Part shown: piece by piece, positions 41,769-52,380 of the stretch
Numbering within the stretch: the stretch's first letter is position 1
How the letters are laid out: each line of letters starts with the position of its first letter
Assembly: GCA_964019335.1 (NCBI GenBank)
Contig: OZ025720.1
Coordinates: 38,501 to 102,500, forward strand
DNA: 64,000 nt
Source: Diplonema japonicum
Lineage: Eukaryota; Euglenozoa; Diplonemea; Diplonemida; Diplonemidae
Reading direction: 5' to 3'
The notes under the pieces: model-generated
What the model saw: the letters and a program-made list of their open reading frames with translations, nothing else
What the model was told of the DNA's origin: nothing
Database searches by the model: none
Translations under genes and position numbers: made by a program

Positions 41769-43554
41769 CGTTGCATTTTATGCCTCTTTGTCAATATCGT
41801 CACCTCCACCACCATATTTCCCCCTCTCTTTGTGTTGCTGGGGCTCCTCATAGGTGCAAACAGACTGTTAAGGTTAACGGCCATACCAACCGCTTCATTC
41901 TGCAAAGTGAAAGAAATATCGGGCTGACAAAAAATATCCAGACGGAATAATCCGTTTGACAAATGCCCGGGTACGAGAGGGAAAAAAAAAAAAAAAAAAC
42001 TCGGGCATTTAATTATTTATTACAGATTATTTCAAACCTTCTCTGCCACTCAGCACGAGAGGCTAACTATATGGGGTGGGGGAGAGATGTAGAAGAACAT
42101 AAAACAAGTAACGAAAAAAAGAGGGGAAATGACAAAGAGAAAAAAAATTAGAAGGATTTTTCTTTTTTTTTTATCTATGTGTACTCCTTGTATTACGAAA
42201 ACTCTTGTTTTCTTTTTTTCTTTTTTTTTTTTTTCTACAAAAAATTTTCTTTTTGATAAATAGCGTTGATTCGCAGCAATAATAATAACAAAAAAGTTGT
42301 CTCGATTTTAGTGGTGCCATGCAGTATGTGATACAGCGGCCACCCTTGTGAAACTTCGCCCCGAAGCCTCCCAAGTCCCCTGTGGTCCCGTAGAAAGTAA
42401 AAGTGGAGAAGTAAAGAAAGCTTGGAAATTGAAATAGGGAGAGGGGCCACAGAAGCAATTAAACACCAACTGGAGAGTTGTGGGAGGCTTGCTTCACTGG
42501 CACGATGCCGCGGGGAGGCTACTTGCCTGACCTGGTGAAGCCACCTCCTTGTTCGATGTAATGGGATAAGGGACTCTCCGTTGAGGGCGATGCTAACTGG
42601 CGCCACGCGTAGGGTGGGCTCTCCACCCCCGTTCAGGTTTCCCCACGTGTACGGCTTTAGAACGAGAGTTTCCCTTTCGCTTGTGTTTCTCCAAACCACA
42701 ATTACCAGGAACCACCACAGGGAGGTTGGAAACATTGGTCCCCCAAAAAAAAAGGGGGGGGGGTTAGAGACTAAAAACCTTTTTTGTTCCCTAGATAGGG
42801 ACTAAAAAAAAAAAATTCAAACCCAAAAGAAAAAAGAAAAAAAAATACAATTTTTTACTTATCCATTACGTCTTCATGGAAAAAAAAATATGAGTGATTT
42901 TCTTTTTTTAACTTTATTTTTTTTTTGGTTTTTCGTGAAAAAAAGGGAGGGGTGGTAAAAAAAAGGGAAATTAAATAGCAAAAAAAAAAAAAGAATTAAC
43001 AAGACAACAAGAATCCATAATCCTGTTCAACGCCCATTCTTCACATTCAGGAATTATTGAGAACTTTCTTGGCACCCAGAGATGATGAAAACAACTCTCC
43101 CAGTGATCAAAAATATATAGGGCCGCACCGTAGCCATAAATATGAAGTACAGGGCCCCTTTTCAAAGGATAAAGGAGTGTGTTTTTTTTTGTTGTTGTTG
43201 TTGTCATTCTTTTTTTTTTTAATCTTCTTTTTTCTTGTTCTTCTCTTTCTCTTGTTCAAAGCACATGCTACATTTCAACGTCGTAAAACAAACCTATTCA
43301 AAAAAAATAGGGGGAGGGGATAATTTCAAGATCCAAAAAAAAAAAGAAAAAAAATTACGTTTTCTTTCATGGCTCTCAGTTTCCTTCTTTTTATTCTAAA
43401 AACGAGACTCGATACTTGAAAAAAAAAAAAAAAAAAAAAAAAAAAAACATTCTTGCTTTCGTGGTGGACTGGCTGCGGGAAGAACACACACAAAAAAGAA
43501 ATCATTCTTTCCCCAGGGTGATCCATATATTTTCTTTCATCAGAGGTGATCCCA
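40945..43554. other. 2.6-kb spacer with dispersed repeat copy B
   Basis: No gene is supported. It contains the second copy of the 462-bp repeat at 42290-42751, a 47-nt A run near 41720, a short motif copy at 41679-41719 followed directly by poly(A), and many T and A tracts. Confidence 0.7.
42290..42751 (+). repeat. 462-bp dispersed repeat, copy B
   Basis: The second, nearly identical copy of the block at 13976-14437, in the same orientation, starting AAAAAAGTTGTCTCG and ending GGTCCCCC then poly(A). The few substitutions against copy A include GGAGA(A/G)GTAAAG and AACT(G/A)GAGAG. Flanks differ completely from those of copy A. Confidence 0.75.
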
Positions 43555-45480
43555 TCACTCGGCCTTCACCTTAGTGATGGAGTACTTACCCTCGCCAAGG
43601 AAGTCAAGAGCTGTGTCGTGGTGCCCGTCAACTGTGGCATGGTGAGAGATGGAGATAAGGGTGATCCCCTGCTCCTTGGCAGCCGTGTGGAGGAGGTGGC
43701 ATCCCTTGGTGTCGACAGCGGAGGTGCCCTCGTCAATGAGTGCGAAGACGGGGTTGTGGTGCAGGAGACGTGCCCATGAAAGGCGCTGCTTCTGCCCCCC
43801 AGACAGGACAACCCTCCATTCCACACCTTCCTCGTTCACTCTGTCCATCACCTTCTCCAGACCAACCCTCTCGAGCAGCTCCACCGCCTTGTCATCGCTG
43901 AGCTCACCATGCTCGGGGTATGTGATCTGTCGCTTCAAGCTAGCCCCTGACGGGAAGTAGCAGTCCTGGGACACGGCGAAGTACTTCCCCTGCGGCATGG
44001 CCAGCTCCGCCCCTTCGCCCTTCACAGGCTTCCACAGCCCGCACAGTGTTCTGAACAAGCTCGTCTTCCCGATCCCGTTAGGGCCCCTCACTACAGTGTG
44101 CTCGCCCTTCGCCACGTCGAGGTTCAGCTCCGACACCAGCGGGCCCATCTGCTCCCCGTCACGCGACGGTGGGATGATGGTGATGTTCTTCAAATGCACA
44201 TCATCCGCGTTCGGCACCGGAGACGGGAGGTCCTTGCACTCCCGAATGGCATCCGTGAGCCCTGTGATCCTGGTAGCAAGCCCCTGCACCTTGGTGACGT
44301 CCACGAGAGCGTCGACAAGGTCCTTGATCTCCGTGGCGAGGGTCTGCAGGAGGGTTGAGTTCGAGAGGTAGGTGGAGGTGATTGCGGTGCTGGAAGCCTT
44401 CGGGTCGCCAAGGAAAATGGCGGGGATGAGCACGCTGAACCCGCACATGGCACCCCCGTACTTCAGGACGTACGTATTGAGCACGTCGACAATAGCGTAG
44501 GAGTACGCAGTCCCCATCTGGTGGCTGCTGATCTCTTTGTACCGCTTCGCAAGCGCCGTCTTCTCCGTCGCTGTGCCGCCCTGGATGGCGACCTGCTCCC
44601 TGTAATTATGGAGCTGCTCGTGATGCGAACGCAGGCGGGCTTCGAGGGACTGCTTGTCGGCAGCAATGTCCTTAAGAGACTTGGGGAGTGCGCCGTGGAC
44701 ACCCTGCAGCATCTTCTGCGACACGACGAAGAAAGACAAGAAAGCGAGAAGAGAGCGGATCCCAATTCGGTTGGCTATGACATATGACAGGTGGAGGACG
44801 TCAATAGACGGCTTAAGGATGTGCCCTGTAGTTTTCACAGCCACGGTACAGAAGTCTTCAAGGTCAGTTGTGAGCCGTGCAGGGGTGTCAGGGACGGCAG
44901 GGGCCATGTGGTAATACATCTTCTGGTTGTCTAAGTACTTGTCAAGAAGGTGGTTGTAGAGGATCTCACGGGCGGACATGGTGACTCTCTTTTCTAAGAA
45001 CTTCATGAGAGCAGTGGCACCAGCACCGAACATAAACCACAAGCCAAGGATGCCCTGGCCGATGAACATTTGCTCCCAGTTTCTCGCACCCATGTATGAC
45101 CCCAGCCTACCGCCTTGATCAGCTAGCTCCACTGTAATCAAGATTCGTGTACAGAGGGTGATGACATAAGCTAGCATGAACCCTCCGTGCTTTGTAAAGG
45201 TGTGTTTCTTCAGAATATTGACGAGTTCTCTCAGTGCCGTCTTCCCTGCGGTGGTGCGGGGTTTTGCCTTGCCGGATTTCTTAGCCGCCTCCTTGGCGGT
45301 TTGCCGCTTCCTTCTATTCATCACAGGGAGGATCCCCAGCGACAGCACGACGAAGCTGGTCCAGATGGTTATCAAAACCCTTCCTTTGGGCTTCGATACG
45401 ATGACCTTTGTGAAGATTTCAATTAGCTGCATCCACGAGGTGCCGGTCTTGGGGATGTTCATCTTGCTTAACGTTGTCAT
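43555..45480 (-). CDS. ABCD-family (peroxisomal) ABC half transporter
   Basis: A single-exon frame of 641 residues from the ATG at 45480, preceded by a TCTCCCAG acceptor and an A run. A membrane domain (residues about 25-330) is followed by a nucleotide-binding domain: Walker A GPNGIGKTSLFR, YFAVSQDCYFPSGASLKRQI, signature LSGGQKQRLSWARLL, and Walker B FALIDEGTSAVD. The loop MAPAVPDTPARLTTDLEDFC corresponds to NPDQR..TxD.E.FC in ABCD1-4. ABCD proteins dimerise and import fatty acyl-CoAs or related acids into peroxisomes. Their presence implies a peroxisome or glycosome-like organelle. All ATPase motifs are intact. Confidence 0.93.
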   Translation of the reverse strand: MTTLSKMNIPKTGTSWMQLIEIFTKVIVSKPKGRVLITIWTSFVVLSLGILPVMNRRKRQTAKEAAKKSGKAKPRTTAGKTALRELVNILKKHTFTKHGGFMLAYVITLCTRILITVELADQGGRLGSYMGARNWEQMFIGQGILGLWFMFGAGATALMKFLEKRVTMSAREILYNHLLDKYLDNQKMYYHMAPAVPDTPARLTTDLEDFCTVAVKTTGHILKPSIDVLHLSYVIANRIGIRSLLAFLSFFVVSQKMLQGVHGALPKSLKDIAADKQSLEARLRSHHEQLHNYREQVAIQGGTATEKTALAKRYKEISSHQMGTAYSYAIVDVLNTYVLKYGGAMCGFSVLIPAIFLGDPKASSTAITSTYLSNSTLLQTLATEIKDLVDALVDVTKVQGLATRITGLTDAIRECKDLPSPVPNADDVHLKNITIIPPSRDGEQMGPLVSELNLDVAKGEHTVVRGPNGIGKTSLFRTLCGLWKPVKGEGAELAMPQGKYFAVSQDCYFPSGASLKRQITYPEHGELSDDKAVELLERVGLEKVMDRVNEEGVEWRVVLSGGQKQRLSWARLLHHNPVFALIDEGTSAVDTKGCHLLHTAAKEQGITLISISHHATVDGHHDTALDFLGEGKYSITKVKAE

Positions 45481-45712
45481 TTTTTTTTTTTTTTTTTTTC
45501 CTGGGAGAAAATTTTGGGAGGGTGAAAAAAAGGGGGGGGGGGGAAACAAGAAAAATTGTAATATGAAGAAAAAAAAGACGAGGTAAGAAAAAAAGAAGAA
45601 AAAAAAAAAAAAAAAAAGAAGAAAGAAAGAGGAAACTGGCACTTTTATTCGTTGCGTTCGCCTGGTTGGGAAGCCTATATAACCCGCCTTGCTAGGCACC
45701 GTTCCCCCTTTT

Positions 45713-45988
45713 TTGTTTAGACAAGTTAAAAAGAGTTCTTGCAAGAACAAAAAAACAGAAAAATGTCCTTCTTTTTTTTTTTTTTTTTTTTTCCTCCTTC
45801 TTTTTTTTTTAAACATGCTTTAATCTTGACAGATATGTGTCTCTTGAACGAACCTGCAAGGTCATGTGACCTAGGTACTGCAGGGGGGCGGTTGCTCCAT
45901 TGGTCCCTCGGTCTGCTGAACCCTATTAGTTTCATTAGCAGCTAAAAACCTTTGTTTAGACAAGTTAATGAGTTCTTGCAAGAACAAG
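45713..45988. repeat. Direct repeats flanking a 200-bp insert
   Basis: TTTGTTTAGACAAGTTAA, then AGTTCTTGCAAGAACAA occur at 45713-45751 and 45952-45988 with a two-base difference. The insert between them includes poly(T) and a CTTGAACGAACCTGCAAGG segment related to the SINE head. The pair could be long target-site duplications around a retroposon, or an old tandem duplication. Confidence 0.5.
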
Positions 45989-47914
45989 AGAAGGAGAAGA
46001 AAACAAGAAGAAGAAAAAGAGAAAAAAAAGCAAGCTAAACAAAAAAAAAAAAGTACTATAAAAAAAAAACACCTGATGCAAAAAAAAAAAAATAATTGAA
46101 ACCATCCTCCCCCCCTACCCCCTTTTTTTTTACCCCCACCTCTTTTTTTTTTTTCTCTTTTTCTCTCACCCTCTAGCTTACAAACTGAAGAAATAGAAAA
46201 AGGGAGGTGGTATTTTTTTTTTTTTTCTTTCTTTTTTTTTTTTTCTTTTTTTTTTTTTTTTACATCGAGAAGGAAAAGAGAGAAAAAAAAAAAAAAAAAA
46301 CCACAGCCTACATATTTCTTTTTTCTCTTTTTGTTCTTCTGTCATCTTTTCCCCTCTTTTTTTTTTTCCTTTCTTGCTCCTTCCAGCAAATTATTTTTAA
46401 CATTATCTTGTTACTGACCGTGCTTAGACTCAAGAACTGGAACGGGGGAAAAATAACCGGAAACGGATAAAAATAGAGATGGATTTTTATAAATTTCTTT
46501 TCTTTGGTTCTTTAAAATCTTAAAGCAACCAGGGAAATTTCTTTGGACATCGTGTTCCTTTATTAAGTCCTATTTGCGGTATCTTCTTAACCTCTCATCT
46601 GTTTTTCGTTTTCTTTTCTTCTTCCCCCCTTTTTTTTTTCTTCTTTTTTTTCTTTTCAGGCAGCATTTAGAAAGGAAATAAAGAAAAGGAAGGTGAGAAG
46701 GGGGACAGGGGCCGACACTTAAAAAAAAAAAAAAAAGCGATTTAGTGGCACTTTGAAGAAAAAAAAAAGTGGCCAAATAAAAGGAAAAAGAAAAAGAAAA
46801 AGAAAGATAAGCTTTAAAAAAAAGTAAAAAGGGAAACAGGGGTGGGGGGAAGTAAAAGATATTTGTCATGCTGTCAAGCACGGTTTTCCTGGTTTTTTTT
46901 TTTTTTTTTTTCCCTAAAAAAGAAAATTTGAAAAAAAAGAAAAAGAAAGAAAAATACAGTTATTCCGGGGGGGGAAATCTTTTCTTTTTTTTTTTTTTTT
47001 ACCGGATAACCCATGTTACATGTGTTACTTAGTCCCAGCACCTTCAAGTGCACACAGCAAACTATTAAGGCCTCAATACACGCAGCGCAAAATAAAGGGA
47101 GGGGGAGAAAAAAAAATCTTTTTTTCGTTCTGTCTCAAAAACTTTTTTTTTTCGCAATTGAGACTACAGCGCCAACACAACAAAAAGGGAGGCAAGGGGT
47201 AATAGGTGGCTAGGTGTAGCATAGAAAGGGCGAAAAGTTATTCACGGTGACTATGGTCAGAATAACATTCTCACAGAATGTTTGAAACCCTGAGTGCTTT
47301 ATAAGACGGATGAAAGCCCATGAGAGGGAGACCGGGGCGCTTGTAGCTCTTCCTCTGCACCACCTACAACCCCCCATTTATTTATTCTTGTCACGTATAG
47401 ACCTGACTGGTGGACGCAGAAAAATGGGTGGTTTTTTTTTCCCTTCTTTTTTTTCTTTTTTTCTTTTTTTTTTTTGTAACCTGCTGCCCCTAAAAAGGGT
47501 GCAAATTCTTTTTTTTTTTTAAATTCAATTCACGAAAGACGGGGAGGGGGGGGGGGGGGGTACGAAAATTGCACAGAGCCAAAAGAGGGGGTGGGGAAGA
47601 AACAGGAACCTGTTCGAAGGGGTTATTCAAGCAAGCTTTAAGCATTTTCTTTTTTTTTTAAATTAATTTCTCATTTGAAGAATCGCTTGCCGGTAAGTAG
47701 TTACGGTCAACAATCTTCTTTTGAAATAAAGGTACTTTTGCTTGCATATGTAGCCTACTTGTCTTCCTTTTTTTCTTTTTTCCTCTTTTCTCTTTTTCTC
47801 TGTCCATTTCACTTAAAAACATGTACACAAAAACCTTTTTTTTTTTTTCTTCTTTACGGCCCGCGCTCACGTCACTACTAAAAGTGGTGATTAAAGCTTA
47901 GGACGGACACTTAC

Positions 47915-47947
<33 letters not shown>

Positions 47948-48041
47948 CTTTTTTTTTTTTTTTTCATAGTATCCAGGGTTAACCGATCACCCGCGGGTTT
48001 TTAATTACAATCGGGTTTTAAATTGACGTCAAATGAAAGGC

Positions 48042-48325
48042 GAGCATGCAACCATGCTTAAAACCCTTATATTCGTATCCCGGGCCCCCCAGATACACAA
48101 AGCCGGCCCCAGGGAGCATCAAAACGACTTAGAAAAGGATTATTTTCTCGAAAAGCTGTTTTTTCGCTTTTTTTGACGGGTTTTTAATTAAAAGCGAAAA
48201 AACAAAAAAAATCGAAAATCAAAAATTAAAACAGGAGGAGAGCATGCAATCATGCTTAAAACCCTTCGTTTCATCCCCCGGCCCCCCAGATACACAAAGC
48301 CGACCCCAGGGAGCATCAAAATGAC
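48042..48325 (+). repeat. 87-bp direct repeat pair inside the TIR element
   Basis: Two copies (48042-48128 and 48239-48325) share GAGCATGCAA.CATGCTTAAA, GGCCCCCCAGATACACAAAG and GAGCATCAAAA.GAC with about ten differences. Each contains the small palindrome-like GCATG...CATGC. Confidence 0.7.
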
Positions 48326-48433
48326 ATTTGAGTTTTAATGGCTGGAATGGGCTCAGATCGTCAAAATAGGGTTTTTAGAAAAAAGAATTTTTGAGCATGG
48401 TCTTGGTATTTTTTGCCAGAAATATGGGTTTTG

Positions 48434-48535
48434 GATCGATCAAACCGATCCGAAATTAGAAAAAAACCGATCAAACCGATCCGAAATTAAAAAAAAACCG
48501 ATCAAACCGATCCGAAATTAGAAAAAAACCGATCA
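48434..48535 (+). repeat. Tandem repeat, about 31-bp unit, three copies
   Basis: Units read GATCAAACCGATCCGAAATT then A(G/A)AAAAAAACC. Each contains GATCAAACCGATC, two GATC sites in direct order. It is located inside the TIR element near its right end. Confidence 0.75.
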
Positions 48536-48844
48536 TAAACCCGACTGTGATCGAAAATCTAAAATTGCTCGGTCGGGTTTCAAAACCCGAAGGTGATCGG
48601 TTAACCCTGGACACTATGTTTTTTTAAATAGAAAACTTATGAACTCCCCCCCACCCACCCACTTTTTTCTCATAAATAAGACACAGAAGAAAACTGTGGA
48701 CCCAGAAGAAAAAAGAGAAAAAAAAAAAACAAAACCTTTTTTGAATTCCCGCCATTTTCATCACCTGAGGCCGCTCCAGCTTAATAGTGGTAAAAAGGAG
48801 CTTTACTTCCCCTTTTAGTGCCTTGACTTGGAATGTCGTAAAAC

Positions 48845-48897
48845 ACAAATGACGAAAAGGGTGAACAAAAAACATATTTACCACCAAATGAGCCATT
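48845..48897 (+). repeat. Dispersed repeat, copy 1 (copy 2 at 51857-51906)
   Basis: CAAATGACGAAAAGGGTGAA followed by TTTACCACCAAATGAGCCATTAT matches 51857-51906 (CAAATGACGAAAAGTGAAAT ... TTGCCGCCAAATGAGCCATTAT). The surrounding sequences (TAGTG.TTTACTT.CCCTT) also show weak similarity, so both may be remnants of one longer element. Confidence 0.55.
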
Positions 48898-49418
48898 ATC
48901 TGTGGGGTGAGTACTGAGGTTTCCCCCCCCCCCCCCCTTTCTCTCTTTCTCTTTTTTTTTTTTTTTTTTTTACTTATTCACTTAATTTACTACAACAAGC
49001 TCTCTACTGAAAAAAGTCTCTTTCTTTTTTTTCCTTTTTTTTCTTACCTTCACAGGGAAGGCCCTCCTATGAGCTAGTAAACAGCACCCTGAGATGAAAA
49101 TTCTTTTTTTTTCTTCTCTTTTTTTTTTTTTAATCTTCCTCTTCATTTTTTTGGGGACCAGGGGGGCTATTCTTGTTGTAAAAAACCTTGTGACTTTTAC
49201 CTGGGGGGGGGGGGGAGAGAGAAGGCGTGAGAAAATCTATTGGGGTCGATTTAACCTTCTTTCTTTCTTGTTTCCTCTCTTTTCTTTTTTTTCTTTTTTC
49301 TTGCGTATCGGTAGTAGACAAAAACTCAATACATGTAGAGAGTCAATAAATGGCAAAAAAAAAAAAAAAAAAAAAGAAGCGATGTTGATGGGGAAGTGCT
49401 AGCTATGTTCCATCGAGG

Positions 49419-49450
<32 letters not shown>

Positions 49451-49727
49451 GGGAAAAAAAAAAATATAGGAGAGAAAGCAAAAGTGGATGCCGGTAAACG
49501 TTAAAAAAAAAAGGAACTTATCAAAAGAAAAAAAAAAGTAAATTAAAAAAATGAAAAAGAAACCAATCGCGCTTTTTTGCCTTTTTTTTTTCTTTTCTTC
49601 TTTTTCTTTTCCCTTCTTTTCTTACAATGCCGACTCTATACCACACTTGGAAAAAAGAAAGTAGTTCGGCAAGAGAAATACGGTGCATTAAAGTTTTCTT
49701 TTTATAAAAAAAATGTTTTCTTTTATG

Positions 49728-49760
<33 letters not shown>

Positions 49761-50270
49761 CTTTTGCCCCAGCCGAAATTTTTCTTCTTCATCCCCCACC
49801 CCAGTGCAGCAACCAAAAAAAAAAAAAAAAAAAGAAAGAGACCACTTAAGGGTGCCTGCAGTCTACTTGATTACAGGGGGCGCACCTCGGCCTAGCTGTA
49901 GCTGCTTCTGCGTTCCGCGTCGTGTCCTTGGGCGTGGTGTGCAACTCAACCCCAGCCGGGGCGCCCCCTGGTAACCAAGATTCTGAGCCCGTGCAGTTTG
50001 CTGCTTGTTCGTCACCCTGAGCATCTGCAATGCGTTCTTCACTCGGGCACCGATGATGACCGACGTGGAGGTCAACAGCGAACAACACATCTGATGTACT
50101 TTTTTATATTTCCATATTTCTGTGGTATATCAACCACCCGAAAAAAGAAAATCTCTTTTCCTCCCCCCCCCCCCCCCCCTTCCCTCCCCTTGTTCCCCAT
50201 AAAATATATATTTTTCCCCCTTTTATTCTAAACCCATAAATTACTGAGGGAAAGAAGAAAAAAAAGAAAC

Positions 50271-51140
50271 TTACATATACTGCTGCTGAAACCCTCGGGT
50301 GCCCTGCGAGCGATTCATATAGTTTGTGCCGTTACCATTGCTATAAGGAGTGTGGCTCTGTCATTTTTTTTTTTCTTTTTTTTTTTCCCTCTTTTACAAA
50401 ACACACTTGCTGGTATCCATTATTTTCCTGCACTCCAAAACCATATTGGAGGAACTGCTGCTGATGCTGGGAATCATACTGCATTTGGTGTTGGTGGTGC
50501 TGGTGGTGGTGTTGGTGTTGATGCTGGTGGTGTTGGTGCATTTGCTGCTGACCACCAACATGCGAGTTCTGCTGTTGTTGTTGAGGCATCATGCCTCCGG
50601 GACCTTGCCTCCGGGTAACCTCGGCCTCACATTCCTTTATGGCCGCCACCAAGAAAGGGTACCTGTGCCTTGCAGGGTCTAGGACACCCCCACCGTGCCT
50701 GTCGCAGAACTCCTGCCACAGCTCCTTGTAGGGAGGCGAGCTTCGCTGCTGCATTTTGATGTAGTTAACTAGGTGCTCGACTTGCCCTGGATCGGTCTTC
50801 TGGTCACCACCGATCCGGCATGTCCGTGGCTGAAGGGCACCTAGGACGTTGATCGCTTTGGGCTTGCCCTCCGCAAGAGTCACGTCGTACTGAACCTGTG
50901 GAGGGGGGGTGTTGTTTCTTTTTTTTTTTTTTTTTGACTCTATACCTTTCCTCCTTCCATCAATTCCTGCCCCGACAAATCCGTGTGGTGTGCGAACACA
51001 TCCACCCCGTCAGGACCCGTGATGAACCCGAAACCCTTCTCATTGTACCTTTTTTTTTTTTTTTTTTTTTTTTTTGTTTTGTTTTTGTTTTTAAAAAACT
51101 TTCAAACATACCACTTTTTCACTGTTCCAAAATATGCCAT
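50271..51140 (-). CDS. Cold-shock-domain RNA-binding protein with Gln/His-rich tail
   Basis: Four exons (51112-51140, 50946-51048, 50407-50895, 50271-50357) with introns of 63, 50 and 49 nt give 235 residues. The cold-shock domain is split over three exons: MAYFGTVKKW, YNEKGFGFITGPDGVDVFAH, VQYDVTLAEGKPKAINVLG. RNP1 (KGFGFI) and RNP2 (DVFAH) are intact. A helical segment follows (QVEHLVNYIKMQQRSSPPYK), then a Gln/His-rich low-complexity tail ending GTRGFQQQYM. The first exon encodes only 9.7 residues and lies behind a poly(T)-filled intron. Such Y-box-like proteins bind single-stranded RNA; trypanosome RBP16 has a comparable N-terminal CSD, but the tail differs. Confidence 0.9.
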
Positions 51141-52001
51141 AATACTATTCTTTTTTTTTTTTTGCTATGCAATGTGTATTGTCGCCCGGTTATCGTGTTA
51201 GGGGGGGGGGGGGGGGGAGGGGTGTGTGTGATAGCTACTGTTCTTTTTTATATTTCCTGTGAGGAGTTATGTAAGGGGGGGGGGGGGACATTTTTTGCAT
51301 CAAAAAAAAGAAGAAAATATACCGAATGGAATCAGGAGGAATCTTTCTTTTTCTTTTTTTTTTTTTAAAAGAGACGTTTCTGTAGTCTCACAAAATATAA
51401 ACTAATGACGTGTGTCTTCATTCTTTTTTTTTTTTTTTTCTAAATCTTCTTCTTGTACTTCAACCTTCAAGAAGGAGGACAAAAAAAAAAAAAAAAGCTT
51501 CAATGGCAAAAGAAGTCATCGGTCTTAGTTGAAACAAATATCTCTGTTTTACATTTGGAATTAACAGGAAAAAAAAAGGGGGGGGAAAAATGAGAATGGC
51601 CGTTGTTTGTACGTGCCTGGGTAAAACCTAAAGTTTTATAAACCCGTAAACACAAGTCAAAGACCCGTTTTTTTTTTTTTTTATTTCACTCTTCGTCATT
51701 TTCTTCGCTCACTAGGGGCCTCATAATTTAACGCGAAATGGCCATAATTTAACTAGTGCTTTACTTTTCCCCTTAAAATGGCGAAATAGCAACCCCAAAA
51801 AGGCCGACCTGCGTGAAAAAACAGCAGTGAAAGCAGTGAAGAGTGAGTGACTCAAATGACGAAAAGTGAAATAAAACGACTTACTTGCCGCCAAATGAGC
51901 CATTATTTAACACTCGTTACCGTTTTTTTTTGAAAAAGTTTAAAAAATTCGGGAACTCGAGTTAAATAATGACTCATTATTTGTTGGCAATAAATAGCTT
52001 T

Positions 52002-52032
<31 letters not shown>

Positions 52033-52380
52033 GCAAAGGAAAAAAGAGAGAAAAAAAAACAAAGAAAACAGAAAAAAAACCACCTTTTGGCTGTGGGAGG
52101 ATCGAAGAGGGGTTTCTTTTCCATCAAATAAAAAAAAAAAAAAAAAAAGAGTGGGCTGATTGTTTGTTGTGCACAGCCGGGAGTAACCAGTAGAAGGATA
52201 AGCCCATCAATGCCACCACTACTCTTTTTAGCACTAACAATTCACTATCAATATATCGTTTTTCTTGTTGAATTTTCAATGTTCATGCAAAAAAAAAAAA
52301 GAAAAAAAAGAAAAAAAAAAAGAAACACGTGTGGAGGCTGATGATGAAAGAAGACTACCTAGATATTATATATATATATA
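51141..52380. other. Spacer with dispersed repeat copy
   Basis: This 1.2-kb region has no supportable gene. It includes the second copy of the CAAATGACGAAAAG repeat (51857-51906), several poly(T) and poly(G) runs, and an (AT)n tract immediately before the TIR element at 52381. Confidence 0.65.

Larger units (their letters stand above)
47965..48618. mobile_element. MITE-like element with 27-36 bp terminal inverted repeats
   Basis: The left end CATAGTATCCAGGGTTAACC (continuing GATCACC) and the reverse complement of the right end CATAGTGTCCAGGGTTAACC (continuing GATCACC) match at 26 of 27 positions, and the match extends imperfectly to about 36. The interior has no coding frame. It carries an 87-bp direct repeat (48042-48128 and 48239-48325, GAGCATGCAA...CCCCCCAGATACACAAAGCC) and three copies of a roughly 31-bp unit CCGATCAAACCGATCCGAAA (48434-48535). 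The element sits in a poly(T) run. A non-autonomous DNA transposon is likely. Confidence 0.75.
45481..50270. other. 4.8-kb gene-poor region with repeats and a TIR element
   Basis: No protein gene is supported. It holds long homopolymers, a pair of direct repeats at 45713-45751 and 45952-45988, a TIR element at 47965-48618, a dispersed repeat at 48845-48897 and a GC-richer insert at 49846-50100. The frames here are Lys/Phe-rich artefacts. Confidence 0.7.

Noticed and set aside
43555-45816. Longer ABC transporter start (MFKKKRRRKKK...)
   Set aside because: The extra N-terminus is homopolymer translation; the ATG at 45480 follows a TCTCCCAG acceptor.
48624-48896. Small gene (MAHLVVNMFFVHPF...)
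   Set aside because: The start region is a dispersed repeat also found at 51721-51903, and the rest is homopolymer-rich.
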